In this document: positions 44,575 through 55,500 of the stretch, piece by piece
How the letters are laid out: each line of letters starts with the position of its first letter
Numbering within the stretch: the stretch's first letter is position 1
DNA from: Heliopora coerulea
Lineage: Eukaryota; Cnidaria; Anthozoa; Scleralcyonacea; Helioporidae
DNA: 64,000 nucleotides
NCBI GenBank assembly: GCA_030142905.1
Contig: JASJOG010000286.1
Span: 186,001-250,000, forward strand
Reading direction: 5' to 3'
Notes under the pieces: generated by a model
The model's input: only the letters and a program-made list of their open reading frames with translations
Databases searched by the model: none
Told to the model about the DNA's origin: nothing
Position numbers and translations under genes: made by a program

Positions 44575-44639
44575 TTTGAAAAGTATTCTCGTGTTTTTTA
44601 AATTTATAACAATAAAATAAGATAAAATACAAGTAGAAG

Positions 44640-45540
44640 GAGATAAAATGTGTGCTTACCAGTCTTGTTGCGTGTCTTGGGAAGACCAATTCTGCGTGCC
44701 ATCGTAATCTTAAGGGAAGTTTACCACGTGTTGAGAGAGGGTGGGCATCCGTGTTAGCGTTGGACAGAATGGGAGCGTGAGAGAGTTGTGATGTGAAGTT
44801 TAAACGAGTGGTGTTGTTCGTTCCCAGTAAATAAAAGGTGCGCGGATCAAATGTGTCCTATGAGGATAACTGTGGAATGTTGGATCATAAGAGGGCAGTG
44901 TTGTGAGCTGGGTTTATGTGTTGTTTGACACCAAGTTGAATATCAAAAAATTTTCCGTCGTTACTAGCCAAAATGTTTCAGTTATGACCTCTTCTGTGTT
45001 ATTGTCGGGTCCAGCGTCTTCTTTTAACATACCTATGTAGGCGTCGATGCCTTAGTCATTTGGTAGGTTGTGATATAAACTCGTGGGGTCTATAGTGACG
45101 GGCATTATGTTATGGTAGATTGATGTTAAGTTAGAATAAGCGGAAGATCTGTAGTTTAATTTTTGTGTCATTTCTAATGTGTTATTGTCTTGATTAGCGT
45201 CTTTTTCTAACATACCTATCGATGGTTTGATGCCTTCGTTATTCGGTATGTTGGTATATAGACTCTTATCAGTCGAATATAAAGACGACTATTGTGTTAC
45301 CGGGTAGATTGCTGTTCAATACTATTTTCAGTTTATAAATACACCTATCATCACCTTATGCAAATAATCCCTTTATTATATGCAGATCACTTCCTCATCA
45401 ATTGTAAATAATTTATTCATATCCTAGCTCATATATTATTGTATCATATTATCTCACATCATTCATTCTGCACTGAAGATGGCATCTTGAAGTTGTCGAA
45501 AAATGTATGCTTTCAAAATATATATCGTTTTCTTTCAATG
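44640..45540 (-). mobile_element. Older PLE debris with duplicated reverse transcriptase motif A
   Basis: On the minus strand two related segments encode the same part of a PLE reverse transcriptase: near 45285-45175 (SLYTNIPNNEGIKPSIGML) and near 45100-44990 (VTIDPTSLYHNLPND, stop, GIDAYIGMLKEDAG). They are about 190 bp apart in tandem and diverged. A plus-strand hammerhead-like motif lies at 45473-45510. The frames are broken throughout. Confidence 0.6.
45473..45510 (+). ncRNA. Degenerate hammerhead motif
   Basis: CTGAAGA, then GGCA ... TGTC as a stem II with one wobble, GAAA, then AATGTATG. Related to the motif at 44542 but with a damaged stem III. The triplet GTA would still satisfy NUH. 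Confidence 0.45.
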
Positions 45541-45724
45541 TGTACGTGAAAAGAGTTGTTTAATGAAGGAGTTCGTTGAGTTCTCCCGTCAGGCCCGGAG
45601 CTAAGGGGGGGTGTGGGGGTGCGACACCCCCCCAAATTTTTTTCACGACTTTCAGTCGGCAGAAATTATGTTTTAGTCGGCAGACCGTAAGGTAAACCTT
45701 TACCCAAGACTTTTTCGTTTTTTT

Positions 45725-46044
45725 ATGTCGCCAACTATATTTGGCAGTCTGCCGACTAAAACAATTTCTGCCGACTGAAAGTCGTGTTACTCGACAGATA
45801 ATTAGAACCCGTCGGCAGAACAGTTTTTACTTGAGACGATATCGCATTTCAATTACCGTCCTGTATACCGTCCTGTGTACTCGTCCCGTAAACCTGTGAA
45901 CCACGACGGTAATTGAAATGCGATATCGTCTTAATAAGTAAAGAACTGTTGTGCTGACGTGTTCTGACTATCTGTCGAGTAACACGACTTTCAGTCGGCA
46001 GAAATTGTTTTAGTCGGCAGACTGCCAAATATAGTTGGCGACAT
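45725..46044. repeat. Large hairpin, 320 bp, rich in AGTCGGCAG boxes
   Basis: Arms of about 145 bp run from ATGTCGCCAACTATATTTGG at the left to its complement ending at 46044. The centre, around 45860-45900, contains GGTAATTGAAATGCGATATC and its complement. AGTCGGCAG or its complement occurs repeatedly here and again at 45650-45690. It is either a nested foldback MITE or the subterminal binding-site region of the hAT element. Confidence 0.75.
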
Positions 46045-46335
46045 TTACAATAGACATTGGAGTAGCATTGCGAGATAGAGTTTCCTGGCCGGACTTTGTC
46101 CTATTGAGACGAAACATATAAAACGGAAGTGGTTATTTTCGGACCAGCTTCACATCCGTGAGAATTCTGTATCTGTGTTTGGTCGTTAATAGCGCGCACA
46201 TATCTTCTACAACTTCGTCAATTTGGATACAAGATTAACATAAAGACTGGTTTTAAAGTATCGTTAACCAAAGATATACCAACCCGCGAACCGGCGGCAA
46301 AGCATCATATTTGTGCGATAACGCATTGTTTAAAC

Positions 46336-49300
46336 ATGAAAAGGCGACGAGTAAAAATAGTATGCAAAGCGACAGACTGTGGGGCGGAATTTAACAGCGA
46401 TTATCGACTACAACATAACCGTAAGCAACATGGGGGAAGAAACGTGCCTTACGAGACTGCTGGCGCCCCAAGAAATTCTTTTGAAGCAGCTAAGCGCAGA
46501 AATGTGTGCTTTGGTCAAGGTAAAACAGAACCTCGTGGCAATGTCGATGAAGATTTTTTAACAAGTAGAAACACACATCAGCGTCAACTAACGCCAACGG
46601 CAACCCTGTCCAATCAGCTTATGCGTGAATCAGAGAAGGAAACGGAAGTTAGCTGCTTGGCAGATAAATTGCTTTCCCCAAAGAGATACGATCCAGAACT
46701 GTGTGACGAAGTAAGCGTTGACCTCGGGCTCAGCCGACAGGAGCAAGTCCACCACCAAGCCTCGGATAGTGGAACCACCACAAACCACGAGCAAGAAGAT
46801 GTTGGCGTGGATGTATCACCAGTGGAAACGAATGATACAGTTAGCCAGACACGCCTCGTGGATATTACGTCGCAGTCGCAGATGGCAGGTTTGGATACCT
46901 TTGTCAATGAGAATAGCAATGGGTCTGCTGAGTCAAGTGATGCAGAGGATGAATCGGATGCCTCATGGGTTACTTGTGCCGGGAAACTCCAGCATATGAT
47001 GAGCAGTCTAGATCGAACAGGCCACTTAATTTTAGAAGAGATGAAAAAGCCAAGTGTTCCTAACATTGAACAATTTGCTGTTTCGGTGGTTGAGCTTGCA
47101 GAAAGTATGGCCAACCAGAGCAACGAGTTAAAGAAATGTGCAGAATGCTGTTTGGGAAAGATAAAGAAAGAGAAAAGCAGAGGATCAGTTTCTCGGCAGG
47201 AAACAGCTTATTTGCTGGAACACGATCCGGGAAAGCGAGGTGAAATTTCATCCGATAACCAACGGGAATTTCTAATCAACATGGGACCTTACCAACCCAA
47301 ACTAACGGCCTACCCAAGCAACGATTCAAGTATCCCACCTGGTAAACAAAATAGGTTTTCGAGCCAATGGTACAAGGGTTACCCTCACCTTGAATATAGC
47401 GTCCAGAAAGATGCAGCCTTTTGTTTCGTGTGTTGCCTGTTCCCAGAAGGAGTTGGAAGACCCTCAGCAGACAAAGCATGGACAGTAAATGGAGTTAGGC
47501 AGTGGCATAAGATGAAGAGTGTCGGAACCGAGAAGAAAGGGAAACTGTCACAGCATTTCACGAGCCAGGGACACATAGGGGCACTAAGGGATTTTGCCAG
47601 ATTTATAAATCCTAATCAAAAAATTGATGCACTTTTGGATTCAACTCGTCGCCAGGAGTTAATTAAGGAAGCAGATGATGCCACATTCAACACCAGAGTG
47701 GTCACCATCCTTTGTGATATTGTCCGCACTTTAGCCATGTAGGATATCGCGTTTCGTGGAGAAACAGATGAATCCAGCAACTTCTACCAAGTAGTCCAGT
47801 TGTTGAGTCGCCATTTCCACGTACTGAGTTATTGGCTGAACGAGGAGAGAATGCGTCCTTATCATGTCACATACTTGAGTAGATGTTCTCAAAATGAGTT
47901 TATCAAGCTCATTGGTGATGCAGTCCGACATCGAGTTGTCAAGGAGTTAGAAGAAGCACCAGCATTCTCGGTGATGGCCGACACGACTCCCGATACGAGC
48001 AATAAAGACCAGATGTCTATTGTTGTGAGGTACGTCGCAGATAATAAACCGGTGGAACGTTTGCTTTCTTTGACGTTGCTAGGAGATAAATCTGGCAATG
48101 GACATGCAACAGAGATATTGAGATGTCTCAACAAACATAGTGTCGATGTGGGGAAGCTCTTTTTCCAGTCCTATCACTTCACGGCGTGTATGTCTGGAGA
48201 GTACAACGGTTGTCACAAGAAGCTTAATGAGAAGATCAAAAAAGATTTCCCAGAGAAGGAAGTGCCTTACATTCCGTGCCAAGCTCATCGGTTAAATACA
48301 TTTGTAGAGCGAAGATGCAAAGCTAGTACCATCGTGTCATCAATGTTTGTCGTCCTACAATCATTGTACTCGTTTTTCTCAAGCAGCACCAAGCGGTCTG
48401 AAGCACTTACAAAAGCACAAGAGAGCGTCGAAGGAGCATTAAAGCTGCGAAATCTTTCGCAAACTCGGTGGATAGCCAGATCGGAGTCCATCAACAGTGT
48501 TTGGATCTCCTTTGAGTCGATAGTCTCTCTGCTTCAGAAAATTATCGACAAAGAGCTGGATTCGGACACAAACACCCGTGATCAAGCCAAGGCACTTCTG
48601 AAGAAAATGAAAATGTACGACTTCATTTTCAGCCTGGGAATAATGAGATTTATTATCCGTCATTGCAAGGTGCTCGTCGTTCAGCTTCAGGAAGAAGGCT
48701 TGAACTTGCTCGATGCCCTTACTTTGATGTCCACGACAACAAAGGCTTTGGGAAGGATTCGCAATGAAGTTGATGTAGATAAGCAGGATGGATGATACGT
48801 GTGAAAACGAGGCTGAGGTTGGTTTCGCCAGTTTTTACCGGAAGGAAACATTCTCTGTTCTTGATGAGATTATTACAGATTGTAGAGAGAACTGGAATCG
48901 GGTTTTTATGAACATAAAACCTTTTTCAGTCTTGCTGCCACCGTGGGGAGAAATTAGCGGAGAATTAGCAGAGAGCTTGTGCAAGTTGTTGGGCGGAAGC
49001 TTAACAAGTGAAAGCCTTGTCGGAGAGCTCATTGTCTTGAGAGAAGAGTCCATTGACGGAAAGCCGTTGAAAACTAAGTCAGTCCGTGAAGTTGCTGCCT
49101 TCGTCAGTAAGAGAAAGCTTGTCTACCCCACTTGCAACATGACGTTCACCTTTCTTGAAACGGCACCAGTCACTGTGGCTTCAAATGAAAGATCATTCAG
49201 CAAACTGAAAGTGGTCATGAACAAGCTAAGAAGAACTATGCTCCAAGATCGCCTGGAATCTCTTATGTTGATTTCATGTGAAAGAGATATTTCAGCGGGG

Positions 49301-49375
49301 TTAGATCTAAACACTATTATTAAAAACTGGGTTTATTTGAAGAAAAGACGTGTTCGATTTAGCACAGGCAAGTAG
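46336..49375 (+). pseudogene. hAT transposase, ZMYM1-like with TTF-type zinc finger, broken
   Basis: The ATG at 46336 opens a frame with a C2H2-like finger (CKATDC ... HNRKQH), a long low-complexity linker, then the TTF-type finger (FSSQWYKGYPHLEYS, FCFVCCLFP, LSQHFTSQGH). A TAG at 47740-47742 interrupts. The same frame continues through the hAT catalytic region (FSVMADTTPDTSNKDQMS, IPCQAHRLNTFVE, TRWIARSESINSVW) to 48795, and a frameshift near 48785 moves the rest into another frame. The last part has the hAT dimerisation signature (NERSFSKLKVVMNKLRRTML). The order of domains matches animal 'zinc finger MYM-type protein 1-like' hAT genes. With only two lesions it is a fairly young pseudogene, or a stop-readthrough allele. 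Confidence 0.85.
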
Positions 49376-49771
49376 AATCATTAAAGTCCGGACAAGTAGA
49401 ATCATTAACTTTCAGCACTTATCAATTTAAATTAATTTCAAACTTCAAAATTTAATACTCACAAATCTAAAGTTGATGTAAAATGTTTTGCTTATATGTA
49501 ATCAACGGGAGATCACCAAAGACATGAATTTTAATACTAAAATACCATCATGTTTTCATTCCGTATTGATAGTGCTTACTTATTAACGTAGGACTAATTG
49601 ACCATTTCACCAGCTGACAAGCGTCATTTTAGTAGGCACTCGACGGAAAGACAAAAGGTTCGATTGATAGAATATAGTCGGTACAAGCTCGTGCGTCAGT
49701 CGGTTGAAGTGAGCTTACACCCCCCCCCCCGTAGAATTTTCTGAGTACGGCCCTGAATGACGATATTTCAG

Positions 49772-50057
49772 CGCATCTTTCCAAGTGTTATCTGTCTCGT
49801 GAGGTTGTGTCGGAGCGAGAACTTATTTTAGCAAGGTCAGGATTCTTCGAACTAGATGAAACTCAAACTAATGAGATGATCGTATGCCCAAAACATCGGC
49901 ATTTACTAGGGAAGTATTGGCGACCAAGCAAGAGTTGCCAGCACCCATCACATTCTGGAAGCAAAAGTACTGTAACAGGTACTCATGTGTTTAACTTCAA
50001 GCTTATGCGCGAGATCAGGACAATATTTGGTATAACTGTTCCCGTAGGATCTCATAA
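49772..50057 (+). other. Probable host exon with cysteine/histidine-rich motif
   Basis: An acceptor (GATATTTCAG, 49762-49771) is followed by a 95-codon open stretch and a donor-like GTATAC at 50058. The peptide contains SERELILARSGFFELDETQ, then CPKHRHLLGKYWRP, CQHPSH and TVPVGS. Short Cys/His-containing segments of this kind recur in uncharacterised cnidarian proteins as I recall them, but I cannot name the family. The hAT end at 49755 lies only 16 bp upstream, so that insertion sits in the intron tip. Confidence 0.45.
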
Positions 50058-50159
50058 GTATACGTAGTTATTCACAATACGTACTTGCTACTGTAGTAAT
50101 GTGGATTGTGCCTTCTAATATTAACCCTGTTGTTAAAAGTCAACTGATTACAATAAACT

Positions 50160-50450
50160 CTCGATAAATATTACGGTCACCCTCGGTACTGAAAGTAATG
50201 TCCGCAGTATCGAGAGTCTATAATAGTGAGAGTTAGTTTCTTTACATATTTTTTTAGGTAGTCAGGGGTCTATTATTAGTCTGGTGTCTGTATTAGCAGG
50301 GTCTCCGCAAGACGAAAGTTGACTGTAGTGGGGTATCTGCAATAGCGTGGGGGGGTATCTGCAATAGCGTGGGGGGGTATCTGCAATAGCGGGGGGGGTA
50401 TCTACACGACGAGTTGGCTGCAATTGACCATTTCAGTCATCTCAGAAATA
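50160..50450. repeat. Short tandem G-rich repeat and flanking palindrome
   Basis: Three to four units of GGGGTATCTGCAATAGCGTGG at about 50330-50405, with the G-run length varying. Upstream CTCTCGATA (50158) and TATCGAGAG (50209) form a small inverted repeat. Confidence 0.6.
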
Positions 50451-50454
50451 ATAG

Positions 50455-50790
50455 AAATTATGTGACTGTGTCTGCTACCTCCGTACCTCCTTCGACCATA
50501 TGTGAACGACTTATTGACCTGGAGACTTGACGAAATCTTGATGGGCGGGGTATAAAATTGCTTTTCATCGGCTCTGCTCTGAAGGGGATTTCCCTTCCGT
50601 CGCTGGGCGTGATCAGTTCTCTACCCTGTTTGAAGGACTGAAAAAAAAGTCTTCTCCCCGTCTTACAATACTTTTGTTCATTAACCAAAAAGACTAGTGG
50701 GAATACCAGACTTTTTGTAGCTGTACGTTGACTTGAAGTTGGTTGGGCACTAACAAACTGGGCTCAGTTGTACAAAGCCCATGTAGCATG
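50455..50790. repeat. Copy of the unclassified dispersed repeat
   Basis: Aligns by eye with 5240-5600: GTGTCTGCTACCTCC, CTTCGACCATA, TTCATCGGCTCTG, AAGGGGATTTCCCTTCC, TCTTACAATA, GTTGACTTGAAGTTGG, CTAACAAACT, GTCAGTTGTACAAAGCCCA-like. Same orientation. Confidence 0.65.
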
Positions 50791-51239
50791 TCCGTACGAT
50801 TAAACCTGGTGCCTCCAGTGAACTCTAAAAAGACTGGAACGATAACTCGACGTGCAGCACTTTTGAAGCCAAAAATGGTGGATATGGCACACTTCAGACG
50901 TGCATGGCTTCCTTCAGTGGCCGGAACTTTGGCTTCATCGAATCATAAGGCCGGGCATAAGGACTTATCGTTCCAGTCTTTTTATAGAGTTCACTGAGTG
51001 CCCCTAAATGATTAGTTGGGTCCCAGGCCTCTAAACTGTTTAATGATTGGGGAATAGCATGCTGGGCAGGAAATTTTTTGATTTTTGAAGCGGCGAAACG
51101 TTATTTCCTGCATTTTGAGAGAATTTTTAACAAAAAATATAAAGATCATAAAAGAGTTTTTTATCATCTATTACATGGATGAGCTTATTTTTCGGTTCGT
51201 GTGGTGTGCGCAAAATTACGAGCGCCGATTGCTTCCTAA

Positions 51240-51700
51240 ATATTTCATGAATTGACCTACACTGCTAGTCAGCTAGAACAGTTAACTAGAGCGTGATACG
51301 AACTCGTATCTCCGGGTTATAGGGTCGCTGCTCTAGCAATTGAGCTATCGAGTTATCTGGGAACCGTATGCTCGTTTTATCCAATTTAAGTGCAAAATAT
51401 AAAATATTTTGTTCATGTTACCCGGATGATGATTGTGAAATAGAGTCAAAACACTGCACATCGTCATGGATACCGAGCGTTAAGTTGTCGTGAGAATCTC
51501 TCGTGAACTTAGATTGGATAAAACGATCATACTGTTTCCAGTTGATTCGATAGCTCAATTGGTAGAGCAGTGGTCAGGTAACCCGAAGATGCGAGTTCCA
51601 ATCCCGCTCTAGTCAACTTTTCTAATTGACTTTATCAGTGTACGTCAATTCATTTCATGTTATCCTGAGGATGATTCTGAAATAGATTGGTTGCTGAACG
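51240..51700. mobile_element. Second tRNA-derived retroposon family (B), inverted pair
   Basis: Two related units face each other. The left one is on the minus strand (tRNA-like part about 51287-51362) and the right one on the plus strand (about 51543-51617). Each has box A (TAGCTCAATTG), a box B-like GAGTTC region, a leader with TTGGATAAAACGA and a body with TCAATTCAT. The motif CATGTTA...GGATGATTSTGAAATAG follows both units on the plus strand. The arms are only about 70-75% alike by eye. The anticodon arms do not pair well, so these are not tRNA genes. Confidence 0.6.
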
Positions 51701-51727
51701 TAATGATATTTAACTATATTAGATCAG

Positions 51728-51825
51728 GCTTGGACTAGACATTGTGCCATCTCGCCACCGAACGATGATTGACTATTGTTCTACGGTACGATGGCACAAT
51801 GGCCAGTCCAAGTCTGTATTAGACA
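51728..51825. repeat. Small foldback element
   Basis: GGCTTGGACTAGACATTGTG and, inverted, CACAATGGCCAGTCCAAGTC form arms of about 25 bp around a 45-bp loop. MITE-like; ends not defined. Confidence 0.5.
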
Positions 51826-52266
51826 GTCCAGTCCAATATCGTTTTTATTCTAGACCAGTGAGTTTTGACGGGAAAGTCTTGGAACAGATTTTAACGACAT
51901 TTAAAGAGAATTAAGTTTCTACGTTGAAAAATTTCGGATAACAAAACGTGCTGGAATATTAGTGGCTGCTTTTGTTTGAAGCTAGCTGTACAAAAATACT
52001 ATACACAATGTTTCACTGGTGGAATCAAGAAGCAAACTGAGCGAGTTAAGAGGTAAGGTAAACAGATACATCCGACGACGACAACACGGTTGAAAATGGG
52101 AAAGAGAACCAATCAAAAGTCAAATAATAAATTTCTCTCCAGTTTATTTTGCTTTTACTAAGATTCAAGTCAATTTTCACATATTTTACTAAAATTTAAT
52201 ATCACTAACGGTACTTTTTTACATCAAACAGTATTTCTAAAAATAAATTAAGTACCTAAAATCCAT

Positions 52267-52571
52267 TTATTGATCACTGATAAAAGATCCAAACAAGACA
52301 TCTTCGGCTAGAGAGGACATTTTAAGTTTCTCAAGTGCATCAGCTAACTTTTGTGTAGTTCCTCCTCTTTCAATATATCTGGTAAGCATTGTACGAGCTT
52401 TATGACTCTCATCCTCACCAACACGGGAGTAAATGATATCCTCAATCTCACCAATGTCAAACAACTTTATAAGACCGGCAACATCCTTCCATATTCTGGG
52501 AATTCTTCGTGCTATTGGAACAATTTCTTCTAGTTGGAGACGATCTGGTGGCCTTTGTTTTTCTTGAAGCT
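52267..52571 (-). CDS. Terminal exon: Death domain
   Basis: Acceptor TTTTGATAG. The first codon is completed from the previous exon. The 100-residue segment has the Death-fold pattern: IARRIPRIWKDVAGLIKLFD, then EIEDIIY, ESHKARTMLTRYIER, and LADALEKLKMSSLAEDVL. Death domains mediate homotypic assembly of apoptosis and immune-signalling complexes. Last exon, stop at 52267-52269. Confidence 0.75.
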
Positions 52572-55500
52572 CTATCAAAATCAAGCAAGAGGTTCAACCA
52601 TAAGTAACTGAGATATTTATCCATTCAGTGGCTGATTATATGCGGAAAATTTCAAACAGGACTCATATATTAGCTTGACCTTCCCTAAAAAATTTCTTTA
52701 AAAATTTAGTTATTATTACGCGGCGAAAATTTCAAACCGGTCTCAGCCTTTAAGTTTTATCCCGGTTTGCCGAGCTGACATTTGAGCCTGGGCTGAATCC
52801 CTTCCGCGTAACAAGCCTTTTAATATATACCATAATGTACTATTTTCCATGTTATAAACCATGATCAACTTCTTGAGTTCATTTAAATTTCGTTCACAAC
52901 TTTAGGCTTTTGTATACTTTCCACATTTTCACACATTCACATACTTCCCACAGAATAATTGTGTTAAGCATTGGTCAATTGCCAGTTGATTTCATTTACT
53001 TGTAGCCTTTACTTTATGCAGTAAAGTGACTACTTATGAAAATTTTCCAACATTAGTTTAATAAGTTAATGCTTTGGAGCATACTTTTAGCTCGCGAATG
53101 GAGGAAGCCAAGCAAATAATCGGCATTTCTACAAGTATCGGACTTGTTCATGGTTAGATGGAGCGGGAGAGAACACATGAAGTAAAAGAAACATGCTTAC
53201 TCGTCTCTTTGGAATCCGTGACTTCTTCAGTAGGCAAGCCTTTCCTCGAGTCAGTACCTGCTGAATAAAGAAGTTTTTTAGAATGAAGTGTCCGTTCCAA
53301 GATTGACACGGAAATTGCCTACGAACATTTTCAACTAGAAACAAATAGGGCATGCACAAAAATTACTGATTGTTGAATTCAACCACCTATCTTTACATTG
53401 CATTTGTGGTTAAGCAATCAACATAATTTTGATGTCTATGTATGACAATATTGTTGCAGATGCTGTCAAAATCTTTTTAAGGTTGATAACGACTACTCCA
53501 TTGACAAGGCCACTACCGATGTTGACCAACCATACTATCATTTATATACAGTATTATGTAGTATTACGTAGTGATCGGAATCCTCACTGGGTATGACTAA
53601 GCAAAAGAATAATATGGAAGATAATGAAATTACAGCTTAAACTTTGGTCGCTGTTTGCACATCAACGGACAATGATCACGGCTTCACAACTGAAACAATT
53701 GAAATCAAACACGTTTTGCTGGAAAGGGGTACCCAAGAGATCCGAATCAAGTTCCACATAAAATTTTCACGATGCACCTCCACAAATTCCTGTTTAAATC
53801 ATCAAATCTCTTCACTTTAGCACGAAGTTTCCTAACTCTACGAAAAGCAAATTTTTTTACCTGTGACATTTACCCAAATTGTTTTATGAAGCTTCAAAGA
53901 ATTCTTGCCAAGAGGGTTTCTTGGACAGACGGCAGAATCTTTCTTTAAGCATTCAAGAGATAGAATGCATACGCAGTCGGGGTCAGTACAAGCATTTTTT
54001 TCATGCCTCAAACATGGTGTCTTTTTCTCCACGCAAACATCACATTTCAAACCAAACTCGTACCATACACCTTGGTAGCTTGGGCAGGGCTGAACTTTCG
54101 TCATTGCACCATGAAGGACGGACAAGACACTCCTTGCAATGTCCTTACTTTCAATCGTCTGGTCATCAACTAAAAGATAAATGAATAAACAAACAAACAA
54201 GTAAATGAAACATAAATAAAGCTGTTTTTTGAAACAGCTTTAGATTACTGCATGTGACACAACTTTAAATTGTTTCCACATGAAGTTATGAATCTCAGAC
54301 ATTCACACCTGATATTGCAACCTGGATTCTAGTTACATGGCGGATCAAAATCACGGAATATTTAATGCTGTTTTCACGCTTGAAAATACGACAGCAATTG
54401 CAGTGAAATTCAGGCATTTCCACATCACCACGGGCCCAATTTAATATTTCCACAAGGACTCGCGTGTAAAGTCCAAGTGAAATGGTATCACCTTGAAAAT
54501 TAAGGTACAGTGACGGCTGCAAACTTGACGACAACACTTTCTTAATTTGGCTCTCCTCCCACGTTTTAGTCACCATGGATGAAACCAGATAGATGTTTTG
54601 CCTCCAGTGACAGATTAAGCCCACTCGAACCATATCTTTCAGGGCTTCTTCTTGGCTATGGTTCTCTAACGGATTGGGAAGGTTTCCAAAGTCGAGCACT
54701 CCTTCCGTCGTCAGCTTTGTTCAAGCACGTCAACAAGCTGTACTCCAGGTAGACTTTGGGGCAACGGTTAATACTTGGGTGAACAGCTTTACTAGCCATG
54801 CTGCATCAAGTACAGCCAAGTCGCTCATGGGTGGATTTCCATCAAAATGGACGGCTATGTTCTCCTCGTGGAAGAACGTCATTGCTTCTTCGAACGTTTC
54901 GATCACCTGACATTTAAGAAAAATTTGTTAAAAATGATTTCACCATGTTAATTGGGGTGTAAGTTTAAGAAATTTGAAATGGAAGGGCAGTCATCATTTT
55001 CACACTTTTTATCAGGACTGCAATTGCAAAAATGTCGGGCTGGTCGGGCTACGATTTATAAATGCAAAGATTAGTACCCTCGTGCCACGCTTCGGGCAAC
55101 GAACCTGGGGATAATCCACATGATGACATGTTGTTCTGAATGATGTCGTTTTGTCATACATTATGTTTTCGCGGTTGGACTTAGTGATGAACGTAATAGG
55201 TTTCGAAATTCCTATACCTGAATTTAATTCTAGACATATCATCGGGAGTATTCAACAAATGAAGACCTAATCATGAGCTATTTCTTTGAGTTTCTATCCA
55301 AAGTTTTGGTAACACCCATTATATTTTATACCTATCAGAAGGACAGTTCACAATGAAGTATTTGGCGTCTCGTAAGAGCTCTATCTCGTAATATCCTCCA
55401 ATCGTATCTTAGACGAGCTGTCCTGATCATGAGCTATTCCCTTCTGGATATGTCATTGGTGGAAAAATCAAATGAATTTCTTCTCGAGAAAATTCATCTA

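Larger units (their letters stand above)
41746..44620 (+). mobile_element. Penelope-like retroelement with inverted 500-bp ends
   Basis: Flanked by the 12-bp direct repeat ACAATAAAATAA (41746-41757, 44609-44620). Inverted repeats of about 500 bp (41791-42300 and about 44105-44610) include the last 95 codons of the protein as well as the non-coding 3' end. A 33-bp tail (41758-41790) lies outside the repeat on the 5' side only. This is the same plan as the PLE at 32.9-35.3 kb, though the sequence family differs. The inverted 5' piece is best explained by template switching during copying. Confidence 0.85.
45590..49755 (+). mobile_element. hAT transposon region
   Basis: The left edge reads CAGGCCCGGAGCTAAGGGGG (from 45590) and the right edge, on the complementary strand, CAGGGCCGTACTCAGAAAAT followed by a G-run (49755 inward). 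Both are hAT-type ends around one hAT gene. The 8 bp outside differ (TCTCCCGT left, AATGACGA right), so the two ends may come from different insertions or one border has been altered. Confidence 0.55.

Noticed and set aside
45582..49763. A single hAT element with a clean 8-bp duplication
   Set aside because: The flanks read TCTCCCGT and AATGACGA. The ends are kept as hAT-like, but the unity of the element is not established.
51660..51685. Hammerhead in the family B element (CTGAGGATGATTCTGAAA)
   Set aside because: The core-like boxes are there but no stem II can form between them.
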